Assembly: GCA_942490925.1 (NCBI GenBank)
Contig: CALNYX010000017.1
Location: 372,001-436,000, forward strand
From: CALNYX01 sp942490925
Lineage (GTDB): Bacteria > Chlamydiota > Chlamydiia > Chlamydiales > JAAKFR01
Reading direction: 5' to 3'
Length of the DNA: 64,000 nucleotides
In this document: piece after piece, positions 16,505 through 25,513 of the stretch
How the letters are laid out: each line of letters begins with the position of its first letter
Position numbering within the stretch: the first letter of the stretch is position 1
Notes under the pieces: model-generated
Database searches by the model: none
The model's input: the letters and a program-made list of their open reading frames with translations, nothing else
What the model was told of the DNA's origin: nothing
Program-made: the position numbers and the translations under genes

Positions 16505-17491
16505 ATGGAAAGTCTACCCCATGAAAAACAGATCGTCGAGTACGAGAAGACTGTTCAGCAGTTTCGAGAGCAGAACAAAGAAAATTCTTTATTTTCAGTG
16601 AGTGAACTGCAGAAACTCGAGAAAAAACTCGATCAGCTCAAAAAGAAAGTATACAACTCTCTCACAGCTTGGGAGCGGGTCCAGATCTGCCGCCATCCGC
16701 AGCGGCCACGTACTATCGACTATATAGAAAACCTTTGTGAAGACTTTGTCGAGCTCTACGGTGATCGCACCTTTAGCGACGACCATGCGGTTATTGGTGG
16801 CCTTGCAAAGATCGGTGGGGAGAAGTTCATGGTCATTGGCCAGGAGAAGGGGTGTGACACTGAGAGCCGGCTCCATCGCAATTTTGGGATGCTCCATCCA
16901 GAAGGTTTTCGTAAGGCGCTTAGACTCGCTGATTTAGCTGGTAAATTTGGCATTCCAGTCGTCTTTTTTGTTGATACACCAGGTGCTTGGGCAGGCTTGA
17001 CTGCTGAGGAGCGTGGCCAGGGACGTGCCATTGCCTATAATCTACGTGAGCTCTTTCGTATTCCAACACCGATCACAGTTATTGTGATTGGAGAGGGAGG
17101 CTCTGGCGGTGCACTTGGCATGGCAATCGGTGACGCGATTGGAATGCTTGAGCATGCCTACTATTCCGTAATTTCTCCAGAATCGTGTGCTTCGATTTTG
17201 ATGAAAGATCCGACCAAAAAAGCAGAGGTCGCTTCAATATTGAAGATGCAAGCTGAAAATCTCCAGAGCTTTGAAGTGATTGATGCAGTGATTGAAGAGC
17301 CTCTTGGTGGAGCGCACTACAATCCTGAAACAGCCTACAAAAACGTACAGACATTTATACTCGAACAATTGGCCGTATTAAAGGACTACTCACCAGAACT
17401 TCTCCTTGAAAGACGCTACCAGAAATTCCGCAATATGGGACGCTATACAATCAATGAAACTCCTGATCAAAGCAGCACTTCAGAACCGTAG
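16505..17491 (+). CDS. accA: Acetyl-CoA carboxylase carboxyltransferase subunit alpha
   Basis: Pairs with AccD to transfer the carboxyl group from biotin-BCCP to acetyl-CoA, the committed step of fatty acid synthesis. The 328-residue protein has the family layout: N-terminal coiled segment, AWERVQICRHPQRPRTIDY, DRTFSDDHAVIGGLA, FFVDTPGAWAGLTAEERGQG and GEGGSGGALGMAIGD (oxyanion loops), then YYSVISPESCASIL. Followed immediately by msbA, whose start lies inside the accA 3' end. The accA-msbA pair is also adjacent in Chlamydia. Confidence 0.95.
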   Translation: MESLPHEKQIVEYEKTVQQFREQNKENSLFSVSELQKLEKKLDQLKKKVYNSLTAWERVQICRHPQRPRTIDYIENLCEDFVELYGDRTFSDDHAVIGGLAKIGGEKFMVIGQEKGCDTESRLHRNFGMLHPEGFRKALRLADLAGKFGIPVVFFVDTPGAWAGLTAEERGQGRAIAYNLRELFRIPTPITVIVIGEGGSGGALGMAIGDAIGMLEHAYYSVISPESCASILMKDPTKKAEVASILKMQAENLQSFEVIDAVIEEPLGGAHYNPETAYKNVQTFILEQLAVLKDYSPELLLERRYQKFRNMGRYTINETPDQSSTSEP

Positions 17492-19391
17492 ACACTATTT
17501 TCTTCTCATCTTTACCATGGTTGCAATGCTCTTTTTGACGCTTGCATCGCAAATGGAGATGCTCTCTTTGGGAGTCATTGCCCGTACAGGCCCTGATTTT
17601 TTCACCATCTTTGGTCATGAGCAAGAGGGGAAGCTCGAGACCGTTGAAACCGTTTCCAAAGAAGATATCGAGCATCGCTGGTCACAAATTTCCAATAACG
17701 ACGTGATCACCCAAGATGAAGCAAATCAGTTTATCTCTGCACATGGCAATGTCGGTCTTGTTCACCGTGTGAACACCTTTTTGGATAAACACTTTAAAAT
17801 TTCTAAGAACTTGACACGCCTTGCCTTCATCATCTTCTTTGTAGCTATTTTCAAAGCGATTTCACTTTTCAACTACCGCTATTTCACACAAGTCGTTGCG
17901 ATCCGCGTGAGTCGTGATCTGCGGCAGCACTGCTTCGAGCATGTTCAAACCCTTCCGTTGAGCTTCTACCACAAATACAATATTTCGCAGATCTCAACGC
18001 GCGTTGCGGGAGATGCAGGCGCTGTAGCTGGAGCGATTAATGCACTGCTTATCAATTACATCCAAACACCCTTTGCCATTATTTCAACCCTGCTTGCCTG
18101 TGTTTACATCTCATGGAAGCTTTCGCTTGTGATCTTTTTTGGATTTCCAGCCATTGTATTCCCCGTTGTCTACTTAGCCAAAAAGATCAAAATGATCTCT
18201 CGCCAGATGCAGCGCAACCAGGAGAACTTTAGTCGAGTTCTTCTCGAGTTTTTATCAGGGATCATGACCATCAAAGTCTTTGCCATGGAAGGATTCTCCC
18301 TGAAAAAATATAGCGAACATAATAAGCGCACGGCCAAACTCGATGAGAGAAGTGCCCGTTATAGCCTTGCTTCTCGTCCGATTTTGCACAGCATTTCCTC
18401 TATGTTTTTCGCAGGAGTCATTCTCACTGGCCTCTACATCTTTCAAATGGCTCCAGCTGAGCTGCTTGTCTATTGTGGGCTGCTCTATATTTTCTATGAG
18501 CCAGTGAAGAAGTTTGCTGAGGAGAACATTCAGATTCAACGAGGAGTGGTTGCTGCTGAGAGAATGTTTGATCTTTTGGATCAACAAGCAACGATAACCG
18601 ATGCTCCAGATGCTGTTGAGTTCAAAGAGTTCAATGACCAGATCGAGTTCCGCAACGTCTCTTTCCGTTACAACGAGGATTGGGTCCTCAATGACTTGAG
18701 CTTTTCGGTGAAGCGGGGAGAGATTTTGGCGATTGTTGGACCGACTGGAGCTGGGAAGTCTACGATTGTGACCCTTCTTCCACGTCTATACGATGTGCAG
18801 CAAGGGGAGATCTTGATCGATGGCAAGCCTCTGCAAGCCTACACGCAAAAGTCCCTGCGCGAAGCTATTGCCTTTGTGCCACAAAAGCCCTTCCTTTTCT
18901 TGGACTCTGTACGTCAGAACATTGCCATTGGTCGTGAGTATAGTGAAGAGCAGATCCAGGCGGCAGCGCGTAATGCTCATGCTGAGGAGTTCATTGTCAA
19001 GATGCCTGGAAGCTATGATTGCGTCCTTGAAGAGCTTGGCAAGAACCTCTCTGGTGGCCAGCAGCAACGCCTAGCAATTGCAAGAGCCCTTGTCACTCAG
19101 GCTCCAATCCTTGTGATGGATGAGGCGACCTCATCTCTCGATGCAATCAGTGAGGAGAAGATTCGCGATGCGATTCTAGAGCTGCGTGGAAAGCTGACCC
19201 AGGTGATCATTGCCCACCGCTTTTCAACGGTTGAGCATGCCGATAAGATCCTCTACCTTGACCATGGCCGTAAGGTTGCCGAGGGAACCAAGGATGAGCT
19301 ACTCAAGAGCTGTCCAAGCTTCAAGAAGATGTGGGAGCTCATGCATCTCTCCGAGAGCAACGAAAAAGCCCCAGCCCCAATTTCTGACTAG
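17454..19391 (+). CDS. msbA: ABC transporter, lipid A/lipid exporter type (MsbA-like)
   Basis: Half-transporter with fused membrane and ATPase domains, probably flipping lipid A core across the inner membrane. The chosen ATG at 17454 gives 645 residues and overlaps accA by 38 bases, indicating coupling. An unusual insertion of about 85 polar residues separates the first hydrophobic segment from the rest of the membrane domain. The nucleotide-binding domain has Walker A GPTGAGKST, Q-loop FVPQKPF, signature LSGGQQQR, Walker B ILVMDEATSSLD and the H-loop IIAHRFST. The assignment to lipid A rather than another lipid rests on context and the conserved chlamydial neighbour accA. Confidence 0.85.
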   Translation: MKLLIKAALQNRRHYFLLIFTMVAMLFLTLASQMEMLSLGVIARTGPDFFTIFGHEQEGKLETVETVSKEDIEHRWSQISNNDVITQDEANQFISAHGNVGLVHRVNTFLDKHFKISKNLTRLAFIIFFVAIFKAISLFNYRYFTQVVAIRVSRDLRQHCFEHVQTLPLSFYHKYNISQISTRVAGDAGAVAGAINALLINYIQTPFAIISTLLACVYISWKLSLVIFFGFPAIVFPVVYLAKKIKMISRQMQRNQENFSRVLLEFLSGIMTIKVFAMEGFSLKKYSEHNKRTAKLDERSARYSLASRPILHSISSMFFAGVILTGLYIFQMAPAELLVYCGLLYIFYEPVKKFAEENIQIQRGVVAAERMFDLLDQQATITDAPDAVEFKEFNDQIEFRNVSFRYNEDWVLNDLSFSVKRGEILAIVGPTGAGKSTIVTLLPRLYDVQQGEILIDGKPLQAYTQKSLREAIAFVPQKPFLFLDSVRQNIAIGREYSEEQIQAAARNAHAEEFIVKMPGSYDCVLEELGKNLSGGQQQRLAIARALVTQAPILVMDEATSSLDAISEEKIRDAILELRGKLTQVIIAHRFSTVEHADKILYLDHGRKVAEGTKDELLKSCPSFKKMWELMHLSESNEKAPAPISD

Positions 19392-19614
19392 AGAAGCTTC
19401 CCTCTGGATTTCTCTAATTAGTTACATTAAATCTTTATAGTTTCTTAATGAATTATAATCTATATTAGAAGTATCTTTTTATAGTTGAATTTGTTGACTA
19501 AAGATAGGTTTTATTCAATTTAATTGGATGGTAAATTAACAAAAAATAAATATAAATATGGTAAAATATACAGATTAAAAGACATTAACCTCAATAAACT
19601 CCAGGTAATCCGTT

Positions 19615-22600
19615 TTGGCTATACAACCTGTTCCCCTTAATTCTGACGTATTACAAAACATATTAATGTTTTGTGACACCACAGACATCGCAACATGCCG
19701 TCAAGTCTGCCGTAGCTGGAATGCTACAATTTTAATCAGCGCGCAGTTAAGAAAGGCAATTGCTTTGAGGATCATCAACCAATCTGGCACGCATATCTCT
19801 GACTTGCCAAAAGAACTTGTTCAAAAATTCTTACAAAAAAATCAATGCTGTTTACCGATGCGTATAGAGGTAAGGACGCTAATTTCAAATTCCATCCAGC
19901 ACACAAATACTAATAACTCATTATCGTATAATAACGGTGCGGAGCTCGTAAAGAGCCAAGCTCAAGCTGGAGATATCAAAGGTGCAATGGTTACGGTAAG
20001 CTTACTTAAGGATGAGGCTGTCCGAGATTTTGCCCTAACCCACATTGTAAAAATTCTGGTCGATACAGCAAAAACAAAGGATGCGATTGACACAGCTAAA
20101 CTGATTAAAGATCAGTACTACAAAGATAGAGCCTTAAACGATATATCAGATGAATATGCCAGAAATCAAAATTTCGCCCAAGCAGCAGCCGTAATCGATC
20201 AAATTGTAGATACTGACCATAAAGATAAGGCCCTAGGATGTGTTGCAAAGGAATACGCTATACTTGGTAAACTTACAGAAGTAATGGAAACATTTGACTT
20301 AATGAAATCAACAGACAAAAAGTTGTGTGCGTTACATGAAATTGTGAAAGCTCAAGCTAAGACAAACTGCTATTTCAGAGCAATCCTCAGACATATCAAA
20401 TATATCGATTTAAACACTCATACTTTATGGAAAATTGTACAAATCCAAATTGAAGCAGGTAACCTAGAAGATGCCGTTGTCACAGCTATGTCAATGAAAA
20501 GCGATTCCCAGATTTATGTGAGACGGGAAACCTTAAGAGAGATTGTAGAAGCTCAAGTAAATGCTGGAAATCTTTCTCGTGCATTAGCAGTGACTTTGCT
20601 AATCAAAGACGGATCAGATCAAAAAGATAAAGCCTTAACCCAAATCGCAGAAGCCCAAATTAAAGCTGAAAATAGCGTAGGCACACAAAATATAGCCGGG
20701 CTAGTTAAAGGATCCTATCATAGAAAGTTACTTTCACCTCACGGGATAAAGGATGCTCAATTAGTGATGGAAGCTACAGCCTTATTAGAGTTGATTGAAG
20801 ATGAAGAAGATAGAATTCTATTGTTATATGAAATAGCAAAACTCCAAATCAAAGATAAAAATCTGCTTGGTGCAAGAGAAACTTTGAGGTGCTTAGCAGC
20901 TGGCGCTATAGCTGATGGAGTAGATGGATTTTATACCCTAATTAAAACTATAGAACTTCAAATCGACGCTGAGGATATAAACGGTGCAAGAGAGAATCTG
21001 CAAGTTGCAACAGATTTAGTTATTTCCGATAAAAAGACCTTCTGGCAAGAGTTAGAACTCATCGTAAGTCTCCAAGCTCGTACAGGAGATATAGCAAAAG
21101 CATTGCAATTAGTTGATCTAATCGAGATTGATGCTACTAAGGTTGAAGTTTTGGTCAACATTGCAAGGGCGCAACTTAAAGCTGAAATGATCGAGGCAAG
21201 AAGCACTCTTCAGCGTGCAGCTGCTATAGCTCAAAATGTTGACAGAACTTGGTTCTATCCAGACATCTTTTGCTCGGTCGTAAAACTTCAAGCTAATGCA
21301 GGATATATGACAGATGCGATAGCTACTATAAACTCATGTAAAGACGACCTAAAACACAAAGTCTTCGAACACTTTATAAATACCTATATCAAAAGCGGAG
21401 ATTTGGAGGAAATGGACCACTCGATTAGGTCAGCGTTTTTCTCGATAGTCTCTTTTAAAGAGCGAGAGCAGGTACTCTATGCTATCTTTAATGACAAAAT
21501 CAAAGAAAAAAACCTAAAAAGCGCTCAAGTTATTGCTGGATTTATTCGCGACAGAACAGCGGTATTTCCTGAGCTTATAAATGCTCAAATTGAAGTAGGA
21601 GCATTTGCAGAAGCAAAAGATCTGGTTAGATTTGTTTATGGAGGTTCTGAAGATGCAGCTTTTTGTAGCATTGGAAAAGCTCAAGCTAGGGTTGGCAAAT
21701 TAGAAGATGCCATGGAAACAGCTGAAAGAATTGATAATGCCTACCACAAAAATGAAGTTTTTTGCTGCATTGGAAAAGCTCAAGCTAGGGTTGGCAAATT
21801 AGAAGATGCCATGGAAACAGCTGAAAGAGTTGAAAGAATTGATAATGCCTACCACAAAAGTCAAGTTTTTCGCTGCATTTCAGAAGCTCAAGTTAGGGCT
21901 GGCAAATTAGAAGATGCCATGGAAACAGCTGAAAGAATTGATAATGCCTACCACAAAAATGAAGTTTTTTGCTGCATTGGAGAAGCTCAAGCTAGGGCTG
22001 GTAAAATAGAAGATGCCATGGAAACAGCTGAAAGAATTGATAATACATACCATAGAGATCAAGTTTTTAGCTGCATTGGAGAAGCTCAAGCTAGGGCTGG
22101 TAAAATAGAAGATGCCATGGAAACAGCTGAAAGAATTAAAGCTAAAGTGGATTACTATGGAACAGTGGAATCCCGTGAAAGAGATCAAGCTTTTTGTCGC
22201 ATTGCAGAAGCTCTAGTCGAGACTAGTCAGTTAGAAGATGCCATGAAGGCAACTGAGCAAATTAATTCGCTTAAAATTAGAAATAGAGTCTTATGCCTCC
22301 TTGCAGATGCCTATGTCAAAGCAGGGGATTTAAAAAAAATACCTGCTATTGTCACAAGCATATCTTTTCTTAAAATCATATCTGAAGACTTAGATAACAG
22401 AGATAAACAAAATACCCTAAAAACCATTGCAAAAGCTCAAATTGAAGCTTTCGATTTAGAGAATGCAAAAATCACAATTAAATATGTCCACGAACGATAC
22501 AATTTTATCAATAAGGTTCTAACCCCCATTGTAGAAGCCTACATCACAGCTCAAGAAATGAAAAAGGCACTTGCAATCGTCAAATTAATAGATCCTGAAA

Positions 22601-22917
22601 CAGATAAAAAAACTTTTAGAATACTCTTGTGCCGTATCACCTTGGCTAAAGCCAACGTGATTATGGAGAGAAGATTTGTTACCTGGCCCTCCTTACCTGA
22701 ACCTACTCTAAATCTCGTTGAGTCTAATCCAGATATCATTGAACCTAATCCAAATCCTGAACCTAGACCCAAGATCATTGAACCTAATCCAGATATCGCT
22801 AGACGATTATGGACGTGGATACAAGATCGGGGTAACCAACTCTATTCCGCTGTTTTCGATACCTTAGATGTGAACCCCTTAAACTGGACAGTTTTTGAGG
22901 ATGATGAAGTTAGGTAA
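19615..22917 (+). CDS. F-box protein with TPR-like helical repeats (eukaryote-like effector candidate)
   Basis: Residues about 5-45 read LNSDVLQNILMFCDTTDIAT followed by CRQVCRSWNATI, a good F-box (LP.EVL..IL..L...D...C..VC..W), the motif that binds Skp1 in eukaryotic SCF ubiquitin ligases. From about residue 110 to 1010 the protein consists of some two dozen 33-36-residue helical repeats of the pattern ...IAKAQ.KAG...DA...A..I.D...K..AL, TPR-like, normally used for target binding. The tail (1030-1070) is rich in EPNP and ends acidic. The start is taken as TTG at 19615, which leaves the F-box at the N-terminus; the ribosome-binding site is poor. The region is clearly more AT-rich than its neighbours. 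Role as a secreted effector recruiting host ubiquitin ligase is inference. Confidence 0.8.
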   Translation: MAIQPVPLNSDVLQNILMFCDTTDIATCRQVCRSWNATILISAQLRKAIALRIINQSGTHISDLPKELVQKFLQKNQCCLPMRIEVRTLISNSIQHTNTNNSLSYNNGAELVKSQAQAGDIKGAMVTVSLLKDEAVRDFALTHIVKILVDTAKTKDAIDTAKLIKDQYYKDRALNDISDEYARNQNFAQAAAVIDQIVDTDHKDKALGCVAKEYAILGKLTEVMETFDLMKSTDKKLCALHEIVKAQAKTNCYFRAILRHIKYIDLNTHTLWKIVQIQIEAGNLEDAVVTAMSMKSDSQIYVRRETLREIVEAQVNAGNLSRALAVTLLIKDGSDQKDKALTQIAEAQIKAENSVGTQNIAGLVKGSYHRKLLSPHGIKDAQLVMEATALLELIEDEEDRILLLYEIAKLQIKDKNLLGARETLRCLAAGAIADGVDGFYTLIKTIELQIDAEDINGARENLQVATDLVISDKKTFWQELELIVSLQARTGDIAKALQLVDLIEIDATKVEVLVNIARAQLKAEMIEARSTLQRAAAIAQNVDRTWFYPDIFCSVVKLQANAGYMTDAIATINSCKDDLKHKVFEHFINTYIKSGDLEEMDHSIRSAFFSIVSFKEREQVLYAIFNDKIKEKNLKSAQVIAGFIRDRTAVFPELINAQIEVGAFAEAKDLVRFVYGGSEDAAFCSIGKAQARVGKLEDAMETAERIDNAYHKNEVFCCIGKAQARVGKLEDAMETAERVERIDNAYHKSQVFRCISEAQVRAGKLEDAMETAERIDNAYHKNEVFCCIGEAQARAGKIEDAMETAERIDNTYHRDQVFSCIGEAQARAGKIEDAMETAERIKAKVDYYGTVESRERDQAFCRIAEALVETSQLEDAMKATEQINSLKIRNRVLCLLADAYVKAGDLKKIPAIVTSISFLKIISEDLDNRDKQNTLKTIAKAQIEAFDLENAKITIKYVHERYNFINKVLTPIVEAYITAQEMKKALAIVKLIDPETDKKTFRILLCRITLAKANVIMERRFVTWPSLPEPTLNLVESNPDIIEPNPNPEPRPKIIEPNPDIARRLWTWIQDRGNQLYSAVFDTLDVNPLNWTVFEDDEVR
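21658..22140 (+). repeat. Five near-identical 99/108-bp tandem units inside the F-box protein gene
   Basis: Units begin at 21658, 21757, 21865, 21964 and 22063; four are 99 bp and the second is 108 bp because of a small VER insertion. DNA identity is very high (GAAGATGCCATGGAAACAGC recurs in all five). They encode KLEDAMETAERIDNAYHKNE-type repeats. Such identity shows recent duplication, whereas the flanking repeats are diverged. Confidence 0.9.
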
Positions 22918-22928
22918 ACCAGATGCAT

Positions 22929-22956
22929 TTGATTGTAAATTAAAAGCTTGTATAAT
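22929..22956 (+). promoter_or_regulatory. Promoter-like sequence without a downstream gene
   Basis: TTGATT (22929-22934), 16-bp spacer, TATAAT (22951-22956). The following 230 bases carry no open reading frame but have several short inverted repeats (AGTTTA/TAAACT, GATAA/TTATC, TAAGT/ACTTA) and a run of eight T near 23181-23188. A small RNA is possible; the area is AT-rich, so chance cannot be excluded. Confidence 0.3.
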
Positions 22957-23201
22957 ATAAGAGTTTACTCAACTCGATAAACTAGATTTAAGAGATAACA
23001 CATTCTTATCGCTCCTCATAAGTCTTAAAAAACTTACAACTATTACCATTTATATGAGGAAACGCCCATTTCCAATGCATTGCAGTTCAGTTTGCTTGAT
23101 TTCTTAGTAGAATAATCATCATGCATGAAAAATATATGCCTGTCAGATATCTACAGACATTTTTACACTAATCAAGAGCATTTTTTTTCGAAAGCAATCA
23201 A

Positions 23202-24149
23202 CTAATTGACCTGTAGGACGAGCTTGCCTTGGACGTGTCCTTCGCGGCTCTCGTGAAGAGCCGGCTCTAGATCATAAAAGGGGATGGTACGTACGCTTGG
23301 AGGGATCACCTTTTTCTGATCAATCAGATCTGAAATTTGATCAAGCTGCGGTCCATTGGGTGTCACAAACAGAAATTCAGCAAAGAGATTTTTACGCTCA
23401 GCAAGCTCTTGGTCAATTACGCCAGCAATGGTAATGAGTTTTCCTGCCTCTTTAACAGCCTGGTAACTTTTGATCAGGGTATGCTTGCCGACTGTATCAA
23501 AGACAATATCGACACCCTCAGGATGGCATTTATGAATACGCTCTACAAAGTCTTCTGAGCGGTAGTCGATGATGGTATCGGCGCCGCGCTCTTTAACGTA
23601 GTCGAAGTTCTCTTTAGAAGCTGTTGTAATCACATGTGCGCCACGTAGCTTGGCAAATTGGATGGCATAGCCTCCAACACCGCCAGCTCCAGCGTGGATG
23701 AGAATAGTCTCGCCAGCTTTGATTTGAGCAAGATCAAGGGTTTGCCATGCAGTAAGACTGCTCAGGGGAATTGCTGCTGCTTGAGCAAATGTGAGGCATT
23801 GGGGTTTATGTGCGACATTTTTGGCCTCAAGGCAAATGAAATCGGCATAAGAACCATCATGCAGCATCTCTTTGCGACAATAGGCATAAACTGGATCACC
23901 GATTTTAAAGCCGGTGACATTTTGGCCAACAGCTGAAATCGTTCCAGAGACGTCCCAACCTAAGATAATGGGAAACTTGTACTCCATGCGTCCTTTGAAG
24001 GCTCCCTCGGCTATCTTCCAATCAACGGGATTAATACCACCAAATTGGACAGCAATCTGCACTTCATCTGGGTTCGGAGTGGGCGTTGTGGTTTCTTCGA
24101 AACGGATTTGTTCGATTCCTTTGAATTCATGGATGAGTGCAGCTTTCAT
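23202..24149 (-). CDS. Zinc-independent quinone oxidoreductase-like alcohol dehydrogenase (MDR family)
   Basis: NAD(P)H-dependent medium-chain reductase. Start ATG at 24149, with GAGG five bases upstream and MKAALIHEFKG as the usual family N-terminus; an upstream in-frame ATG is less likely. The 315-residue protein has the GROES-like domain (GINPVDWKIAEGAF, GWDVSGTI), the Rossmann motif HAGAGGVGGYAIQFAK and no structural-zinc cysteine cluster, which places it with quinone reductases and synaptic VAT-1-like enzymes. Its start overlaps the mqnB end by 23 bases, so it is the last gene of the long leftward operon. Substrate unknown. Confidence 0.85.
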   Translation of the reverse strand: MKAALIHEFKGIEQIRFEETTTPTPNPDEVQIAVQFGGINPVDWKIAEGAFKGRMEYKFPIILGWDVSGTISAVGQNVTGFKIGDPVYAYCRKEMLHDGSYADFICLEAKNVAHKPQCLTFAQAAAIPLSSLTAWQTLDLAQIKAGETILIHAGAGGVGGYAIQFAKLRGAHVITTASKENFDYVKERGADTIIDYRSEDFVERIHKCHPEGVDIVFDTVGKHTLIKSYQAVKEAGKLITIAGVIDQELAERKNLFAEFLFVTPNGPQLDQISDLIDQKKVIPPSVRTIPFYDLEPALHESREGHVQGKLVLQVN

Positions 24150-24753
24150 AGACCCTCGTTGCAATTTTTTCGGCTAGGCATTGTTTATTCTGTCGAATGA
24201 GTTCACGTCCACCTTCAGAGGCAAAATCAGAAACAATTTTCCACATGCTGCACTTTTTGCCAAGGTGATTTGCGGTGTAAGCAATGGCATATCCTTCCAT
24301 GTCAATGAGGTCAAAGGGGATCTGTTGTTTACGTTCATTGTTGTGTAGTGGAAAATCAGATGAGATGAGCGAGGCACCCTCTGCAGCAATGGTAATTTCG
24401 GGAAGGGTATTTTCTAGGCATTTGCGAGAGCCTGAATCTAGCTTGTGGAGTTCTACAGGGACGTATTTACGGATTGTTCTAATGGGGATCAGTGTTCCAA
24501 GCTCATGTTGATCATTGAGCGCGCCTGCAAAGCCAAAGTTCCAGATTTCATCATATTCATGTGCATGTTTAGCAAGTGTTGCGCTTGCAGCATGTAGGCC
24601 AATACTGGTAATCGCAATGGCGCCTCCATCAAAGGTGTAGTAAGTCGCAACATGTCCTTCAGAGTAGACTTCACCGTAGCTTTGGGCTTTGGCATTCAAC
24701 TTTTGGATGGTTGGATCTGCTTCACAGGTCTGTGCAAACAAGATCAGGGGCAT
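24127..24753 (-). CDS. mqnB: Futalosine hydrolase
   Basis: Releases hypoxanthine from futalosine in the alternative menaquinone pathway. The 208-residue protein has the nucleoside phosphorylase fold pattern: ITSIGLHAASATLA near residue 50, WNFGFAGALN around 72-81, and the substrate-binding DLIDMEGYAIA near 150, followed by KIVSDFASEGG with the catalytic aspartate. A homologue in this gene order (next to mqnD, dnaQ and a type III chaperone) exists in Chlamydia and has been studied structurally as a MqnB-like enzyme. Overlaps mqnD by 32 bases. Confidence 0.85.
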   Translation of the reverse strand: MPLILFAQTCEADPTIQKLNAKAQSYGEVYSEGHVATYYTFDGGAIAITSIGLHAASATLAKHAHEYDEIWNFGFAGALNDQHELGTLIPIRTIRKYVPVELHKLDSGSRKCLENTLPEITIAAEGASLISSDFPLHNNERKQQIPFDLIDMEGYAIAYTANHLGKKCSMWKIVSDFASEGGRELIRQNKQCLAEKIATRVYESCTHP

Positions 24754-25513
24754 ATAAAAAGGCCTCTTTTGGCTTTTGAAGGAGGATTTCTAAGGCTTTG
24801 ACGCCATCATTTGAAAGGGCTCTGCTCTCTTGTGTGACGTAGGTTTGGATATGTTTGGCAATCACGCGTGGATCTTTTTCCTGGCTATGTTCCAAAACAT
24901 AAGCTTCGCTCGCTCTTGGATGCTTAAATGCATAGTCAATCGAAGCTGAAAGGGTAGGAAGTAATTCAGGAAGTTCTTGGTCGCGGCGTAGTGCTAGCCC
25001 TCCAAGTGGAAGAGGAAGTTGGTATTTCTCCTGCCACAAGGTGCCTAAATCTACAATCTCTTCGAAGCCTTCTTGCTCAAAGGTGAAGCGAGATTCATGG
25101 ATGATCAGGCCACTATCAACTTGGTGGGTATGCAGCAATCCATAGATTTCATCGTAGCTGCAGAACACTTTTTTAGTGGCTGAACCGATGAGGTGATCGA
25201 AGAGAAGGTGTGCTGTTGTCAACTTACCTGGAATAGCGATTGTGCCAATTTTCTGTGAGTGGCCAATGATTTTTGGTCCACAGTTAAAGCCAAGCGCTGC
25301 ACCAATGGGAAGTAGGGTATAATCATCGGTGATGTGGCGAAGAGCTGCCATTGAGAGTTTTGTAAGGGGAAAGCGCTTTTCTAAGGCCCAAGCATTGAGT
25401 TGTTGGACATCGGCGTAGGTTGGCTCTGCGGTGAGAGGGGAGTCAATCAACTCCTTAACCCAGGCATGAAACATAAATGTGTCATTTGGGCAGGGGGAAA
25501 AAGCAATTTTCAC
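24722..25513 (-). CDS. mqnD: 1,4-dihydroxy-6-naphthoate synthase (MqnD) family
   Basis: Converts cyclic de-hypoxanthine futalosine to 1,4-dihydroxy-6-naphthoate in the futalosine route to menaquinone. The 263-residue protein starts MKIAFSPCPNDTFMFHAWV, the MqnD hallmark (SPCPNDTF), and has the periplasmic-binding-protein-like layout with PIGAALGFNCGPKI and LIIHESRFTF. MqnA shares the fold but starts differently, so MqnD is preferred. It overlaps dnaQ by four bases and mqnB by 32. Together the two genes show that the organism makes menaquinone without the classical Men pathway. Confidence 0.88.
   Translation of the reverse strand: MKIAFSPCPNDTFMFHAWVKELIDSPLTAEPTYADVQQLNAWALEKRFPLTKLSMAALRHITDDYTLLPIGAALGFNCGPKIIGHSQKIGTIAIPGKLTTAHLLFDHLIGSATKKVFCSYDEIYGLLHTHQVDSGLIIHESRFTFEQEGFEEIVDLGTLWQEKYQLPLPLGGLALRRDQELPELLPTLSASIDYAFKHPRASEAYVLEHSQEKDPRVIAKHIQTYVTQESRALSNDGVKALEILLQKPKEAFLYAPDLVCTDL

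Noticed and set aside
22929..23201. Short peptide frame starting at ATGCATGAAAAATATATG near 23121
   Set aside because: Only about 16 codons, no ribosome-binding site.
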